The notes: generated by a model not told the origin, from the letters alone. A stretch of 64,000 nt of DNA from Chloracidobacterium sp. (GCA_016706275.1 JADJJY010000001.1:62001-126000); one strand, 5' to 3'. Counted from the first letter of the stretch, positions 35,558 to 44,984 are shown. Program-made: numbers and translations.

Positions 35558-36637
35558 CTATCTCAGTTGTTTCCGCAAAAACGAGATGATCTTGTATCCG
35601 TCGATATAGTTCCACGGCTTTTCGCCGAGCGTGTAATGGCCGCAGGGCAAGGCGGTCTCGCTGTGCTGGATGCCGAGCCGCCGCAGCTCTTTGAAAACGT
35701 CGCGTGTCAGGTCGACCGGAAAGCTCAGGTCGTATTTTGTGTAGATATAACGGGTCGGCCGAGGCGGCAGGGCGGCAAGCTTGTCCATATAAGCCATCGG
35801 CGACATCGGCAGCCAGTAGCGGCGAAGCTCGTCGAGATCGAGATTGTCGCCAAAGCCTTCGCGAACGTGATAGGTCGACAGTCCGTGCCACACCACATCC
35901 GCCATATAGCCTGAGACGTGATTAAAAACCCCAACGTCAACATCGGGGTCGTGAACGTAAGACAGAAACGCAACGCACGAGCCGATACTCGTTCCGACCA
36001 AACCGATCTTTTCGTAACCCTGCTGTTTTAGCCAGCCAATTGCAGCACGCGTATCAAGCACCGCCTGACGAACGGATTGCAGCGAACGCCCGATATTTGG
36101 CGTAACGAGATGATCGGCTCGCTCAAGCTCCGGCGGCATACGGTCCTCGTGATACGGCAGCGTCAACCGCAGGGCGGACATGCCGACCTTGTTCAAAAAC
36201 TTTGCGAGATCAAAATAAGTGCCCGCCTTGGCATTCCAATGCGGCAAGATTACAACAGCCGCTTTCTTGTCGCCATGCGGAAAATAGGTCGCAACCGCCG
36301 TATTATTATCAACGGAGATTGTTTCAACTGCGCTCTGCCACGACAAAACCGGAACCTCGATCTGAGCGACCGGCGATTTCAGCTCCTCAGCACTCAACGA
36401 CCCGACCGACGGATAAAGCCGCCGCTCAAGCTTAAAATCCGTGATAACCGGAGCCGCAAAATACTCGTCGCTGTTTGCCAGCACTCGATCGGAAAGATCC
36501 GCCAGCACTTTGCGCGGATCGTCGCCATTGACGTGGTCGGCGACAAACTCCAGCCCCCAGCCAAACTGCTGCGGCGAGCGATTGTCGTTCAACAACGCCA
36601 GGTGCCGTTCCCGGTTGTGCATGTAGCGTTTCAGCAT
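35558..36637 (-). CDS. Alpha/beta hydrolase (ABHD18-like)
   Basis: A 359-residue hydrolase without a signal peptide. The oxyanion/first-strand region is VVILPHWNAKAG. The nucleophile elbow is GTSIGS (about residue 214). The catalytic Asp is probably in YTKYDLSFP and the His is in LPCGHYTLGE. The overall pattern fits the DUF2048/ABHD18-like group, of unknown substrate. It is followed on the same strand by no close gene. Confidence 0.75.
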   Translation of the reverse strand: MLKRYMHNRERHLALLNDNRSPQQFGWGLEFVADHVNGDDPRKVLADLSDRVLANSDEYFAAPVITDFKLERRLYPSVGSLSAEELKSPVAQIEVPVLSWQSAVETISVDNNTAVATYFPHGDKKAAVVILPHWNAKAGTYFDLAKFLNKVGMSALRLTLPYHEDRMPPELERADHLVTPNIGRSLQSVRQAVLDTRAAIGWLKQQGYEKIGLVGTSIGSCVAFLSYVHDPDVDVGVFNHVSGYMADVVWHGLSTYHVREGFGDNLDLDELRRYWLPMSPMAYMDKLAALPPRPTRYIYTKYDLSFPVDLTRDVFKELRRLGIQHSETALPCGHYTLGEKPWNYIDGYKIISFLRKQLR

Positions 36638-36650
36638 AACTTAAGAAAAT

Positions 36651-36726
36651 TTAACCACAGATGGACAAAGATACACACAGATCAATAAATTTCCTATCTG
36701 TGTCGATCAGTGCTTATCTGTGGTGG
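36651..36726. repeat. CACAGAT-type inverted repeat
   Basis: The arm TTAACCACAGATGGACAAAG, continuing into ACACACAGAT, pairs with ATCTGTGTCGATCAGTGC and TTATCTGTGG across a 13-base loop. It lies between bshA and the hydrolase gene and belongs to the same repeat type as 32661-32739. Confidence 0.7.
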
Positions 36727-36736
36727 ATACTCCCGT

Positions 36737-37879
36737 TCACGCGGCGGCGGCTTTGGCTTTTTTGACGATCTTTTCGTAAAAAGCGATGTACTGCGGGATG
36801 ATCTTTTCGGTCGAGTAACGCGACACGGCCAGTTCGCGGCCCTTTTCGCCAAAGGCCCGTCGCAGATCTTCGTCGCCAAGTAGTTTCAGAGTATCGACGC
36901 TCATCTTATCGACATCGCCGACATCGCTCAGGAATCCGCTCTCGCCGTCATTGACCACCTCAGGAATGCCGCCGATACGCGTCGCGACCACCGGCACTTC
37001 GCACGCCTGCGCCTCAAGCGCCGCGAGGCCAAACGATTCGAGTTCAGACGGCAGCAGGAAAACATCCGCCACGCCGAGATAGTCCGCGATATTGGCCTGT
37101 TTGCCGACATAAACCACGTTGCCATTCATGCCAAGCTGCTCACCGTGATACCGAACAGCCGACAATTCCGGGCCGTCACCAACCATCACTAGACGAGCGT
37201 TGACACCCTCCGCCCGGACTTTTGCGAGAATGTCGACGCAATCCATCGGACGCTTTACCGGACGAAAATTCGACACATGGACAAGCAGACGCTCGCCGTT
37301 TGGAGCAAGCTCCGAACGCAGCGGAGCATCAGGTGTGCGAAAGTAATGCTTGCCGCAGATAAAATTTGGTATGACCTCGATCTCGTCAAAATCAAACGTC
37401 TCGATCGTTGCTTGTTTCAAAAATTTCGACACCGCAGTCACGCCGTCCGATTGCTGCAAACCGTATCGCGTGATCGGCAGATAGCTGCGGTCGGCTCCGA
37501 CGAGCGTGATGTCCGTGCCATGAAGCGTAGTAATTACGGGCACATAGCGTTTTTGCTTGATCGATTCGCGGGCTAAAATAGCCGATATCGAATGCGGTAT
37601 CGCGTAATGGACGTGGAGCAGATCGAGCTTCTCAGCACGGGCAACGGTCGCCATTTTTGTCGCCAAAGCGAGGTCGTATGGCTGATGTTCAAATAGGGCG
37701 TACGACATCATTTCCACTTCGTGAAAGTGGATCCGTTCATTCAACTCGGTCAGCCGCGTTGGCAAAACCGACGAGATAAAATGGACGTTATGCCCGCGTT
37801 CCGCGAGGTCGCGGCCGAGTTCCGAGCCGACTATCCCGCTGCCGCCGTAGGTCGGATAAACTGTGATCCCAATGTTCAT
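36737..37879 (-). CDS. bshA: N-acetyl-alpha-D-glucosaminyl L-malate synthase
   Basis: A 380-residue GT4 glycosyltransferase that joins GlcNAc from UDP-GlcNAc to L-malate, the first step of bacillithiol synthesis. Diagnostic points are the start MNIGITVYPTYGGSGIVGSELG, LDLLHVHYAIPHSISAIL, TTLHGTDITLVG, NFICGKHYF, and the donor-site motif SELESFGLAALEAQACEVPVV. Full length for BshA. bshB and bshC are not in the window. Confidence 0.93.
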   Translation of the reverse strand: MNIGITVYPTYGGSGIVGSELGRDLAERGHNVHFISSVLPTRLTELNERIHFHEVEMMSYALFEHQPYDLALATKMATVARAEKLDLLHVHYAIPHSISAILARESIKQKRYVPVITTLHGTDITLVGADRSYLPITRYGLQQSDGVTAVSKFLKQATIETFDFDEIEVIPNFICGKHYFRTPDAPLRSELAPNGERLLVHVSNFRPVKRPMDCVDILAKVRAEGVNARLVMVGDGPELSAVRYHGEQLGMNGNVVYVGKQANIADYLGVADVFLLPSELESFGLAALEAQACEVPVVATRIGGIPEVVNDGESGFLSDVGDVDKMSVDTLKLLGDEDLRRAFGEKGRELAVSRYSTEKIIPQYIAFYEKIVKKAKAAAA

Positions 37880-37910
37880 CGCATTCTACTGTAACATAAA
37901 TCGTTACAAA

Positions 37911-39101
37911 TTAGCCCTTCTTCCGAACGTAGTAAATGATTCCCTTGTTGTCGTCGGTAAACAGAAACGAGTTGGCGTCAAGTTTCATAATGTCACACGG
38001 ACGGCCATTTACCGTGCCCTTATTAAGAAAACCGGTAATAAGATCCTGCACCTTTTCGCCCTTGCGAAAGCTAACTATCTTGTAACCGTGGCCGACCGTC
38101 TTATTGGTCGAGCCGTGCAACGCCATCAAAAACGCCGGGTTTGCTCCAAAAAGCCCGTCGGCTTCGTCAAAGAGATCAAACCCTAACGCCGAACCGTGTG
38201 CCGGAAAATATGCGTATGGAGCGGCAACATTTTTACACCCCTCGCGGCGTGGAAACTGCGTATCGGCAATGACCTTACCCGACGCCGAATAGCAATAGGG
38301 CCAGCCATGATCGGTACCGTCTTTGAGCGCGTAGAATGTCTCGTCCGGTTTTTGCAGCCCGAGATGATCCGAGCCCTGCCCAGATGCCCACAGAAAATTG
38401 CCGATCCATTTCAGCCCGACGGCATTGCGTAAGCCACGAGCAAACTCACGCTGCTCGCTGCCGTCAGGGTTCATAACAATGATGCTTGCTCGAATACGTT
38501 CCTTTTCTATACAAGCGTTGCACGATGAGCCAACCGAGACATACAGCTTGCGGTCCGGCGAAAACGCGATCGTGCGGGTCAGGTGCCAGCCGCCGTATTT
38601 GTAGCTTAGGCCGTAATCGGGAAACGTCGCTAGAACCTCCGGCTTGGTGTCGGTAGGTTTGGTCTCGCCAAGCATAAACTTTCGCCGCGTCAGCTTGTCC
38701 GTTTCGGCGAGATAAAACCAATCCTGCCCATTCTCGTCTTTGTAAAATTGGCAGCTATTCGGGTTTTTGAGATCGGTTATATACGGGACGACCTTAGAAA
38801 ATTTCCCTTTTTTCGCGTCCCAGCCGTCGAGGATATAGACGATACCTTTTTTGTTGTCGGTCAGGTCTCTCATATCCGTGACAAAGATGCGTCCGTCCGG
38901 TGCCTTAGCAAAAAACCTCACGCGTTTTAAGCCCTCCGCCGCCGGGATGATCTCGTAACCGGGCGGCAGATTGAGGTTAAATGTTTTGCCGGATTTGAGC
39001 GTGATCTTGTTCGGGACAAGCTTGGCTTGGCCAAAAGCTGAGCCGACAAGCAATACGGTCAGACAACAGGCGAGTAAAAGTTTTGAAATATCTGTGTTCA
39101 T
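37911..39101 (-). CDS. Secreted sorbosone/PQQ-type sugar dehydrogenase
   Basis: A 396-residue exported six-bladed propeller of the L-sorbosone dehydrogenase group. The signal peptide ends near GSAFGQ. Propeller motifs: GLKRVRFFAKAPDGRIFVTD, LYVSVGSSCNACIEK (a double-Cys loop), GLRNAVGLKW and DDNKGIIYYV. A second dehydrogenase of this superfamily lies at 41669. The start codon lies inside a half copy of the CACAGAT repeat (ATGAACACAGAT), so the repeat supplies the first codons. Confidence 0.82.
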   Translation of the reverse strand: MNTDISKLLLACCLTVLLVGSAFGQAKLVPNKITLKSGKTFNLNLPPGYEIIPAAEGLKRVRFFAKAPDGRIFVTDMRDLTDNKKGIVYILDGWDAKKGKFSKVVPYITDLKNPNSCQFYKDENGQDWFYLAETDKLTRRKFMLGETKPTDTKPEVLATFPDYGLSYKYGGWHLTRTIAFSPDRKLYVSVGSSCNACIEKERIRASIIVMNPDGSEQREFARGLRNAVGLKWIGNFLWASGQGSDHLGLQKPDETFYALKDGTDHGWPYCYSASGKVIADTQFPRREGCKNVAAPYAYFPAHGSALGFDLFDEADGLFGANPAFLMALHGSTNKTVGHGYKIVSFRKGEKVQDLITGFLNKGTVNGRPCDIMKLDANSFLFTDDNKGIIYYVRKKG

Positions 39102-39123
39102 CTGTGTTAATCTGTGGCTAAAT
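39088..39123. repeat. Half copy of the CACAGAT repeat overlapping a start codon
   Basis: ATATCTGTGTTCATCTGTG, continuing TTAATCTGTGGCTAA, matches one arm of the CACAGAT inverted repeats but has no partner arm. The minus-strand gene ending at 37911 starts within it. Confidence 0.65.
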
Positions 39124-39127
39124 CCTT

Positions 39128-39997
39128 ATGAATACCGACAAATTCCTCGTAAAACCGGGCTCGAAAGTTAATCTAAAAAAACACCCGACCGACTATGCAG
39201 ACAACTATAAAGACAAGAAAGAAGCCGCCAAGGACCTTGAGAAAAATATCGCCCGGCTAGCCGAGCTGCAGGACATTCTCTATGCACAGAATGTTCACTC
39301 ACTTCTCATCATTTTTCAAGCCATGGATGCCGCCGGCAAGGACAGCGCGATAAAACACGTGATGAGCGGCGTCAATCCGCAGGGCTGTCAGGTCACTGCT
39401 TTTAAGGCTCCGTCCGCCGAGGAGCTCGACCACGATTATCTTTGGCGTTCGCAAAAGGTGCTCCCTGCCCGTGGGTGCATCGGCATATTTAACCGCTCGC
39501 ATTACGAAGAGGTGCTCGTCGTCCGCGTACATGCCGGAATTTTGCAGGGCCAACAGCTGCCGGATGCGATGAAGAACGACAAAAACATCTGGAAAAAGCG
39601 ATTTGAACACATTCGCGACTGGGAAAATCATTTGGCCGAGAATGGGACGCACGTCATTAAATTTTTCCTCAACGTGTCCAAAGAAGAACAGAAACAACGC
39701 TTTCTCGAACGCATCAACCTGCCCGAAAAGAACTGGAAGTTCGCTGCCGGTGACGCTAAGGAACGCGCGTTTTGGCCCAACTACATGAACGCCTACACCG
39801 AGGCGATCGAGGCGACATCTACAAAAGATTCGCCGTGGTATATCATCCCGGCGGACAAAAAATGGTTCACACGGTTGGCGGTTTCCGAGGTCATCGTCAA
39901 ACGGCTCGAATCGCTCGATCTAAAATATCCCGCCGTTACCGAAGCACATAAAGCCGAACTGGCGGAATCAAAAGCCATTTTGGAAGCTGAAAAATAG
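39128..39997 (+). CDS. Polyphosphate kinase 2 family protein
   Basis: A 289-residue PPK2 (polyphosphate:nucleotide phosphotransferase). Walker A-like IIFQAMDAAGKDSAIKHVM and the lid/Walker B region ...GIFNRSHYEEVLVVRVH are diagnostic. YIIPADKKWFTRLAVSEVI completes the family. The one-domain length and the DAAGKDS motif fit the class I/III enzymes, which phosphorylate ADP or AMP/ADP; the class is not resolved. No close operon partners. Confidence 0.93.
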   Translation: MNTDKFLVKPGSKVNLKKHPTDYADNYKDKKEAAKDLEKNIARLAELQDILYAQNVHSLLIIFQAMDAAGKDSAIKHVMSGVNPQGCQVTAFKAPSAEELDHDYLWRSQKVLPARGCIGIFNRSHYEEVLVVRVHAGILQGQQLPDAMKNDKNIWKKRFEHIRDWENHLAENGTHVIKFFLNVSKEEQKQRFLERINLPEKNWKFAAGDAKERAFWPNYMNAYTEAIEATSTKDSPWYIIPADKKWFTRLAVSEVIVKRLESLDLKYPAVTEAHKAELAESKAILEAEK

Positions 39998-40037
39998 GTT
40001 CTTGTTTTCTCAGCGGTCTCTGCGTTAAGAAACTCTC

Positions 40038-40110
40038 TTACTCACGAGTGGGACTCTGCACATCGGGCACGAGCCGCATGACCCGGCCATCGTCCTTGGC
40101 TGAGGTCTAA
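40038..40110 (-). pseudogene. 3'-end remnant of a PQQ sugar dehydrogenase gene
   Basis: On the minus strand this reads KDDGRVMRLVP and then a short tail to a TAA. The intact dehydrogenase at 41669-42817 ends KDDDRIMRLVPEDLGKTE. Over 29 bases (GACGATG.CCGG.TCATGCGGCTCGTGCC, written in two parts) only two differ. There is no upstream coding part. Its orientation matches the intact gene, with the tectonin-like gene between them. Confidence 0.6.
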
Positions 40111-40184
40111 GGCTAGCGATTCCGGCCTTTTTCGTGTACGCTACTAGCGATCTTTCCCGTACTTTCTTAGGAGAACGATTTGCC

Positions 40185-41555
40185 ATGAACAAGCTAATTT
40201 TTGCCTTTGCCATCCTGACCTTGTCCGTCTGGACGGCAGCAGCCCAAACCACAAACGGCACTACAAGGCCCACCTACGGCATCTTCCCCGCCGACGCCGT
40301 CGACGTTGACGTCCGAAACGGAGCCTTGTGGGTAGTGGGCGGCGAACCGGGTCCCGACGGTTATGAGATCTGGCAAAGGTCCGGCAATGGGTGGACAAAG
40401 GTCAGCGGCGGCGCATTTAGGATCGCGATCGGCGGCAACGGCAGCCCGTGGATAGTCAACTCTAAAGGGGCGGTATTCCAGCGCGCGGGCAACGAGTGGA
40501 GGCCGATCCCCGCCCCACAGGGCTATAGGGTTGTGGATATTGCTGTAGATGCCGTGGGCGACGTGTGGATGATCACAGACGGCGGCACTGTCTACCAATG
40601 GACAGGCACCGGTTGGAAGAGCGATATTGCGCTCAACGCCGGATTTGAGATCAATTCCGTGCCGAATGCGGGCGTAGTTCAGGCCATCGACAGAACCGGC
40701 AAATTTTGGACGAGACAGGGATCTAACTGGGTGATCGCCAAAGATGCCATACGCGGGACGGAAATCGGATATGAGCGGGTCGCGTTAGATTTTGACGGCA
40801 CCAAGTGGGGCATCACTGATAAAGGCAGATTAAAAAAGGTCGGCGAGCAGCAGGCTTTTGAGATCAATCCGACCAAGCCGTCCGTTACAACGCCTCAGAC
40901 CGCTGTCCAACCCCTTAAGATATCCATAAAGCAGCGCGGCGCCTACTTGGGAAGGGTGGAGGTCTATGCAATAGATCCGTCCGGGCAAAAGAGCAGCCTC
41001 TACTCAATAGGAGAGAGAGGGGGCGGCGTGGATGTTGACTATACGGTTACCGCGGCGGCGCGGACGGGCAAAAAGATCCGCATTGATCTATTCTTTGCTA
41101 ACTTATCGAGCCACTATCAGCCCGTCTATCAGGCCCTTGTCCCGTCTGACGGTGCAAACACCGTTTGTTATCAAATGCTTGGCGAAATTGCGAAGCCGTG
41201 GGCCGAGTCCTGCGACAAGAATGCCCCCAGCTATAGGACCAGGCACATTACATTCAAAAACCAGGCGGGCTTTAACGCTCAGATGAACCTCATGTACTTT
41301 GTCGAACAAAAGATCAATGGCGTTTCGGTCCCGATCGCCAAGATGACGGATGGTCCGATAGTCGGGTTCTTGTTCGACTCGGAATTTTTCATGCCTGACG
41401 ATTACATGCCCAGTATGCCGGTGACGTTGATCATTACTGCGTTTGCCACCACAAAGAACGACCTTTTTAATACCAAGTTCGATATGAAGGGGACAGACTC
41501 GCCTTGCTACAAGGTGTGGGGAACGATCGTTTCGCCTCAGGCCGGACCCTGTTAA
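40185..41555 (+). CDS. Secreted tectonin-like beta-propeller protein
   Basis: A 456-residue exported protein. The signal peptide ends near WTAAAQ. Residues about 35-240 hold about five tectonin-type repeats with the pattern W-x-V/I...G-x-V-Y/F-Q-W/R...GNGWTKV, GNEWRPI and GTGWKSD. The C-terminal half has paired cysteines (TVCYQML...ESCDKN; SPCYKVWG...AGPC) and is beta-rich. Tectonins are often glycan-binding lectins; the ligand here is unknown. The start has GGAG upstream. It is flanked by a dehydrogenase tail remnant and the intact dehydrogenase. Confidence 0.75.
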   Translation: MNKLIFAFAILTLSVWTAAAQTTNGTTRPTYGIFPADAVDVDVRNGALWVVGGEPGPDGYEIWQRSGNGWTKVSGGAFRIAIGGNGSPWIVNSKGAVFQRAGNEWRPIPAPQGYRVVDIAVDAVGDVWMITDGGTVYQWTGTGWKSDIALNAGFEINSVPNAGVVQAIDRTGKFWTRQGSNWVIAKDAIRGTEIGYERVALDFDGTKWGITDKGRLKKVGEQQAFEINPTKPSVTTPQTAVQPLKISIKQRGAYLGRVEVYAIDPSGQKSSLYSIGERGGGVDVDYTVTAAARTGKKIRIDLFFANLSSHYQPVYQALVPSDGANTVCYQMLGEIAKPWAESCDKNAPSYRTRHITFKNQAGFNAQMNLMYFVEQKINGVSVPIAKMTDGPIVGFLFDSEFFMPDDYMPSMPVTLIITAFATTKNDLFNTKFDMKGTDSPCYKVWGTIVSPQAGPC

Positions 41556-41668
41556 CGTTTCCTGTTAGATCAGAGCAGAAGTCGAGCCCCGACCCCGACG
41601 CCACCGAGAGATGGCTTCGATGGCTCGTTTTCTGTGACCGGGTTCGTCTCGGGCAGTGAGCGGTCCTA

Positions 41669-42817
41669 CTATTCAGTTTTACCCAAATCTTCTGGCACGA
41701 GCCGCATGATCCGGTCATCGTCTTTTCCGGCGTTGCCTCGGCCGTCGCGGTTCGAGGTTGAGAAATAAATGTATCCATCCGGCCCTTGGCCGACTTCGCG
41801 GATACGGCCGACAGTTCCCTCGAGCAGATTCTCTTGTCTCACGACCTTTCGTCCCTCCAGCACGACGCGGATGATCCTAGCTCCGCGCAAGCAGCCGAAA
41901 AAGAAATTTCCGCCAAATCCTGGAAAAGCCGTGGCGTTGTAAAACATCGCGCTCCCCGGTGCGCACGCCGGGCTGTATTCGAGCAGCGGCGATTCCATTC
42001 CCTCTTTTTTATCGGTGTGGTGGATCTCGGGCCAGCCGTAATTTTTTCCCTTTTCGAGGATGTTGACTTCGTCGCCGCCGGAGCCCTTCCCTTCAAAAAA
42101 GCTCGGGCCGTGCTCGGTCTGAAAGGTCAGACCCGTTCCGGGCTGCCACGCAATTCCCTGCGGATTTCGGTTGCCGTAAGTCCATATCTCTGTTCTCGCT
42201 CCCGGCGTTTTGACGAACGGATTATCCTGCGGCACGGTGCCGTCGTCGTTTAACCTCAAGGTCTTACCGGCGAGCGAGTCAAGCTTTTGCGCGAGCGTCC
42301 AGTCGGTCGAATCGCCGGTCGTAATGTAAAGCTTGCCATCCGGCCCAAAACGAGCACGCATACCGGCGTGATTTGGCGCTCCGGGGATGTCCTCGATGAT
42401 CACCTTTGGCTCGGTAAATTTGCCGCCGGCGTATTTGTACCGCATTACCTTAACCCGCTTGCCGTCTTTGTTGTAGGAATAACCGAGATAGACAAAATTA
42501 TTTTTGGCAAATTCGGGGTGAAGGGAGATGTCCATCAGCCCGCTCTCGCTCGACGGTTCGACATCCGGCACGGTGTAAACCGGCTCGACACGCAGTTTAC
42601 CGCTCTCGACGATCCGCACACGGCCGGGCCGCTCGGTCACCAGCAGATCCTTATTTGGTAACCACGCAAATCCCCACGGCACTTCGAGGCCGGTCGCAAC
42701 CGTCTCAACGCGAAACCTAACATCGCCGCTCGCCGTCGAAATAATATTGTTTTCAGATACGCCCGACGATGAACACGACGAGCAAAATATCGTCAGTAAA
42801 AATGCAAAAATAAACAT
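41669..42817 (-). CDS. PQQ-dependent sugar dehydrogenase lipoprotein (GDH/Asd type)
   Basis: A 382-residue six-bladed propeller. A lipoprotein leader (MFIFAFLLTIFCSSCSSS) gives a lipobox at FCSSC. Motifs: LEVPWGFAWLPNKDLLVTERPGRV, SGLMDISLHPEFAKNNFVYLGYS, RFGPDGKLYITTGDS, WTYGNRNPQGIAWQPG, QTEHGPSFFEGKGSGGDEVNIL, which match soluble glucose/aldose dehydrogenases including the PQQ-contacting His/Arg region. I chose the ATG at 42817 because GAGGAA precedes it. It is divergent from the serine hydrolase gene. Confidence 0.9.
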   Translation of the reverse strand: MFIFAFLLTIFCSSCSSSGVSENNIISTASGDVRFRVETVATGLEVPWGFAWLPNKDLLVTERPGRVRIVESGKLRVEPVYTVPDVEPSSESGLMDISLHPEFAKNNFVYLGYSYNKDGKRVKVMRYKYAGGKFTEPKVIIEDIPGAPNHAGMRARFGPDGKLYITTGDSTDWTLAQKLDSLAGKTLRLNDDGTVPQDNPFVKTPGARTEIWTYGNRNPQGIAWQPGTGLTFQTEHGPSFFEGKGSGGDEVNILEKGKNYGWPEIHHTDKKEGMESPLLEYSPACAPGSAMFYNATAFPGFGGNFFFGCLRGARIIRVVLEGRKVVRQENLLEGTVGRIREVGQGPDGYIYFSTSNRDGRGNAGKDDDRIMRLVPEDLGKTE

Positions 42818-42956
42818 CGGATTTCCTCGCATATAAACGATCATTAATATTCCGTTTATATCATATAAAACGCACGCCGCACGCTTTTGTTTCTTTGCAG
42901 ACATATCCGGCTAGGGCGTAATATGGACTTGAAACCATCGTCGGTAGAATTACGTC

Positions 42957-44363
42957 ATGAAGAAAATATTTAATATTTCCGTATTCGTGCTGCTCCTTTT
43001 CGGGGCGTTTGAAATTGCGAGGGCGGATAAGCTCGATGAATTTGTCGCCGCTCAGATCAAAGAGCGAAAAATACCGGGACTTTCTATCGCCGTCATCCGC
43101 GAAGGAAAGATCATCAAAGCAACCGGTTACGGCTTTGCAAATCTTGAGTTACAGGCCCCGGCGACAAAAGATTCGGTTTATGAGATAGGTTCGATATCTA
43201 AACAGTTTGCCTCCGAAGCCTTAATGCTTCTCGTCGAAGACGGCAAGCTAAACCTGGACGAATCTATAAGAAATTACTTGCCCGCAAACGCACCGGAATC
43301 TTGGCAAAACATCACCGTACGCAATTTGCTCAACCACACCTCAGGTCTGAAAGACTGGACAGAGATCAAAGAATTTACGTATCGCCGTGAGTATTCACCC
43401 GAGGAATTCATTGACCTCGTCAAGGGCTTTCCACTACTGTTTCAGCCAAACGAAAACTGGGGCTACTCAAATACAAATCTGCCGCTGATCGGCATAATTG
43501 TTGAGCGGGCGAGCGGGCGATACTTTGAAGATTTTGTAAATGAACGGATCATAAAGCCTCTTAATTTCCCGTCGATCCGTTTCAAACATCAGGAAGACGT
43601 GGTCCCGGATCGTGCAACCGGATATGTTTTGCGAAACGGCGTCTGGAAAAATGGCGAGCCGTTTCGCCCGCGGGTTATCGCCGCGAGCGGCGGCATTTTG
43701 GCAACCGCAACTGACCTCGCTCGCTGGTGGGAAGCCGTGATGACTGGGCGTGTTGTAAAACAGGCGAGTCTGGATCAGATGCTCTCCCCGACAAAGTTGA
43801 ATGACGGCAGATCGGTCGCCCATGGGTTTGCGTTTTTTACCGACGTATTTAACGGACATAAAGTGGTCCAACATTTCGGCTCGACCGTTGGCGGTTTTGG
43901 CAGTATCGTCCGTTATTATCCGAAAGAAAAAGTGACGGTTGCGGTCATCGGAAATCTCGAGGATGGCGGATTTGGAGCCGAGTACATCGCAAAACGCGTC
44001 GCCGATCACTATATTCCCGGAGCCTTTGCCGACGGCATCAAAGAAGTGATCGACTCAGATCAAACGGCAAAGGCCCTGCAAATTCTCCGAGACATCGCCG
44101 ATAATAAGTCTCCAAAGGAAATGTCAGCAAACTTTGCCGCAAAGGTCAGCGACGCTTTTCGCAAGCAGCTCGGCGAAAATCTCAAGCAAATGAGATCGTT
44201 CGCATATCTCGGCCGCGAAAAGATCACGACCGACCATTTCATGCTTGATGCGACCGCCGCCGAATTTGTTCGTTACAGGATGACGGTCGCCGGTAAAAAT
44301 GTTTATTACTATTTCCGAATGAATAAAGAAGGGAAAATCGGTTGGATAGTTTTTGAGGAATAG
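42957..44363 (+). CDS. Serine hydrolase of the beta-lactamase class C family
   Basis: A 468-residue exported protein, signal peptide ending near FEIARA. The catalytic motif is SISKQ (Ser-x-x-Lys, about residue 79), then the Tyr motif GYSNTN (about 172) and the third motif in HFGSTVGG. It has an extra C-terminal domain of about 100 residues (AKALQILRDIADNKSP...). Such proteins are peptidases/esterases more often than true beta-lactamases. Confidence 0.88.
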   Translation: MKKIFNISVFVLLLFGAFEIARADKLDEFVAAQIKERKIPGLSIAVIREGKIIKATGYGFANLELQAPATKDSVYEIGSISKQFASEALMLLVEDGKLNLDESIRNYLPANAPESWQNITVRNLLNHTSGLKDWTEIKEFTYRREYSPEEFIDLVKGFPLLFQPNENWGYSNTNLPLIGIIVERASGRYFEDFVNERIIKPLNFPSIRFKHQEDVVPDRATGYVLRNGVWKNGEPFRPRVIAASGGILATATDLARWWEAVMTGRVVKQASLDQMLSPTKLNDGRSVAHGFAFFTDVFNGHKVVQHFGSTVGGFGSIVRYYPKEKVTVAVIGNLEDGGFGAEYIAKRVADHYIPGAFADGIKEVIDSDQTAKALQILRDIADNKSPKEMSANFAAKVSDAFRKQLGENLKQMRSFAYLGREKITTDHFMLDATAAEFVRYRMTVAGKNVYYYFRMNKEGKIGWIVFEE

Positions 44364-44375
44364 GCCGGATAAAAA

Positions 44376-44984
44376 ATGATCAATCTTCGCGAAACGTTTG
44401 GCGACATCGATATTTATCTTTTCGACCAGATCCAAAAAGGCCGCTTTGCTCCCGGGATGAATGTCCTAGATGCGGGTTGCGGCGGCGGGCGAAATATAAT
44501 TTGGTTGTTGCAAAATGGCTTTGATGTTTCGGCAATAGACATAGATCAGCAGTCAATAGAATATGTACGAGAGCTAGCAAAAAGACTCGCTCCGCACCTC
44601 GCACCCGAGAACTTCGAGATTGCCATGCTCGACTCTATACCCTTTCCGAACCAGAGTTTTGACCGAGTGATCTGCAATGCGGTTTTACATTTTGCCGAAG
44701 ATCGAGCCCAGTTCGACCGCTGGCTAGCCGAACTATGGCGTGTGCTCAACCCCGGCGGTATATTTTTCGCCCGGCTTGCATCGTCCATCGGCATAAAAGA
44801 ACTACTCGTTCCTACCTCAAACGGCCGCTACATGATGCCGGACGGTACTGAGCGTTTCATCGTCGATGAGCAAATCCTGAAAGACGCGACGAAAAGTATC
44901 AACGGCCGCTTTCTCGAACCGATCAAAACCACTAACGTCGAGAACCTGAGGTGTATGACGACGTGGGTCCTTGTTCGTGACTAG
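44376..44984 (+). CDS. Class I SAM-dependent methyltransferase
   Basis: A 202-residue methyltransferase with VLDAGCGGGRNIIWLLQ (SAM loop, about residues 29-45), the acidic SAIDIDQQSIEYV, and FDRVICNAVLHFAED. It lies 12 bp after the serine hydrolase gene, probably in one operon. Substrate unknown. Confidence 0.82.
   Translation: MINLRETFGDIDIYLFDQIQKGRFAPGMNVLDAGCGGGRNIIWLLQNGFDVSAIDIDQQSIEYVRELAKRLAPHLAPENFEIAMLDSIPFPNQSFDRVICNAVLHFAEDRAQFDRWLAELWRVLNPGGIFFARLASSIGIKELLVPTSNGRYMMPDGTERFIVDEQILKDATKSINGRFLEPIKTTNVENLRCMTTWVLVRD

Noticed and set aside
6602..40030. CRISPR array suggested by spaced short repeats
   Set aside because: The repeats are scattered inverted repeats without regular spacers, and no cas genes are present.
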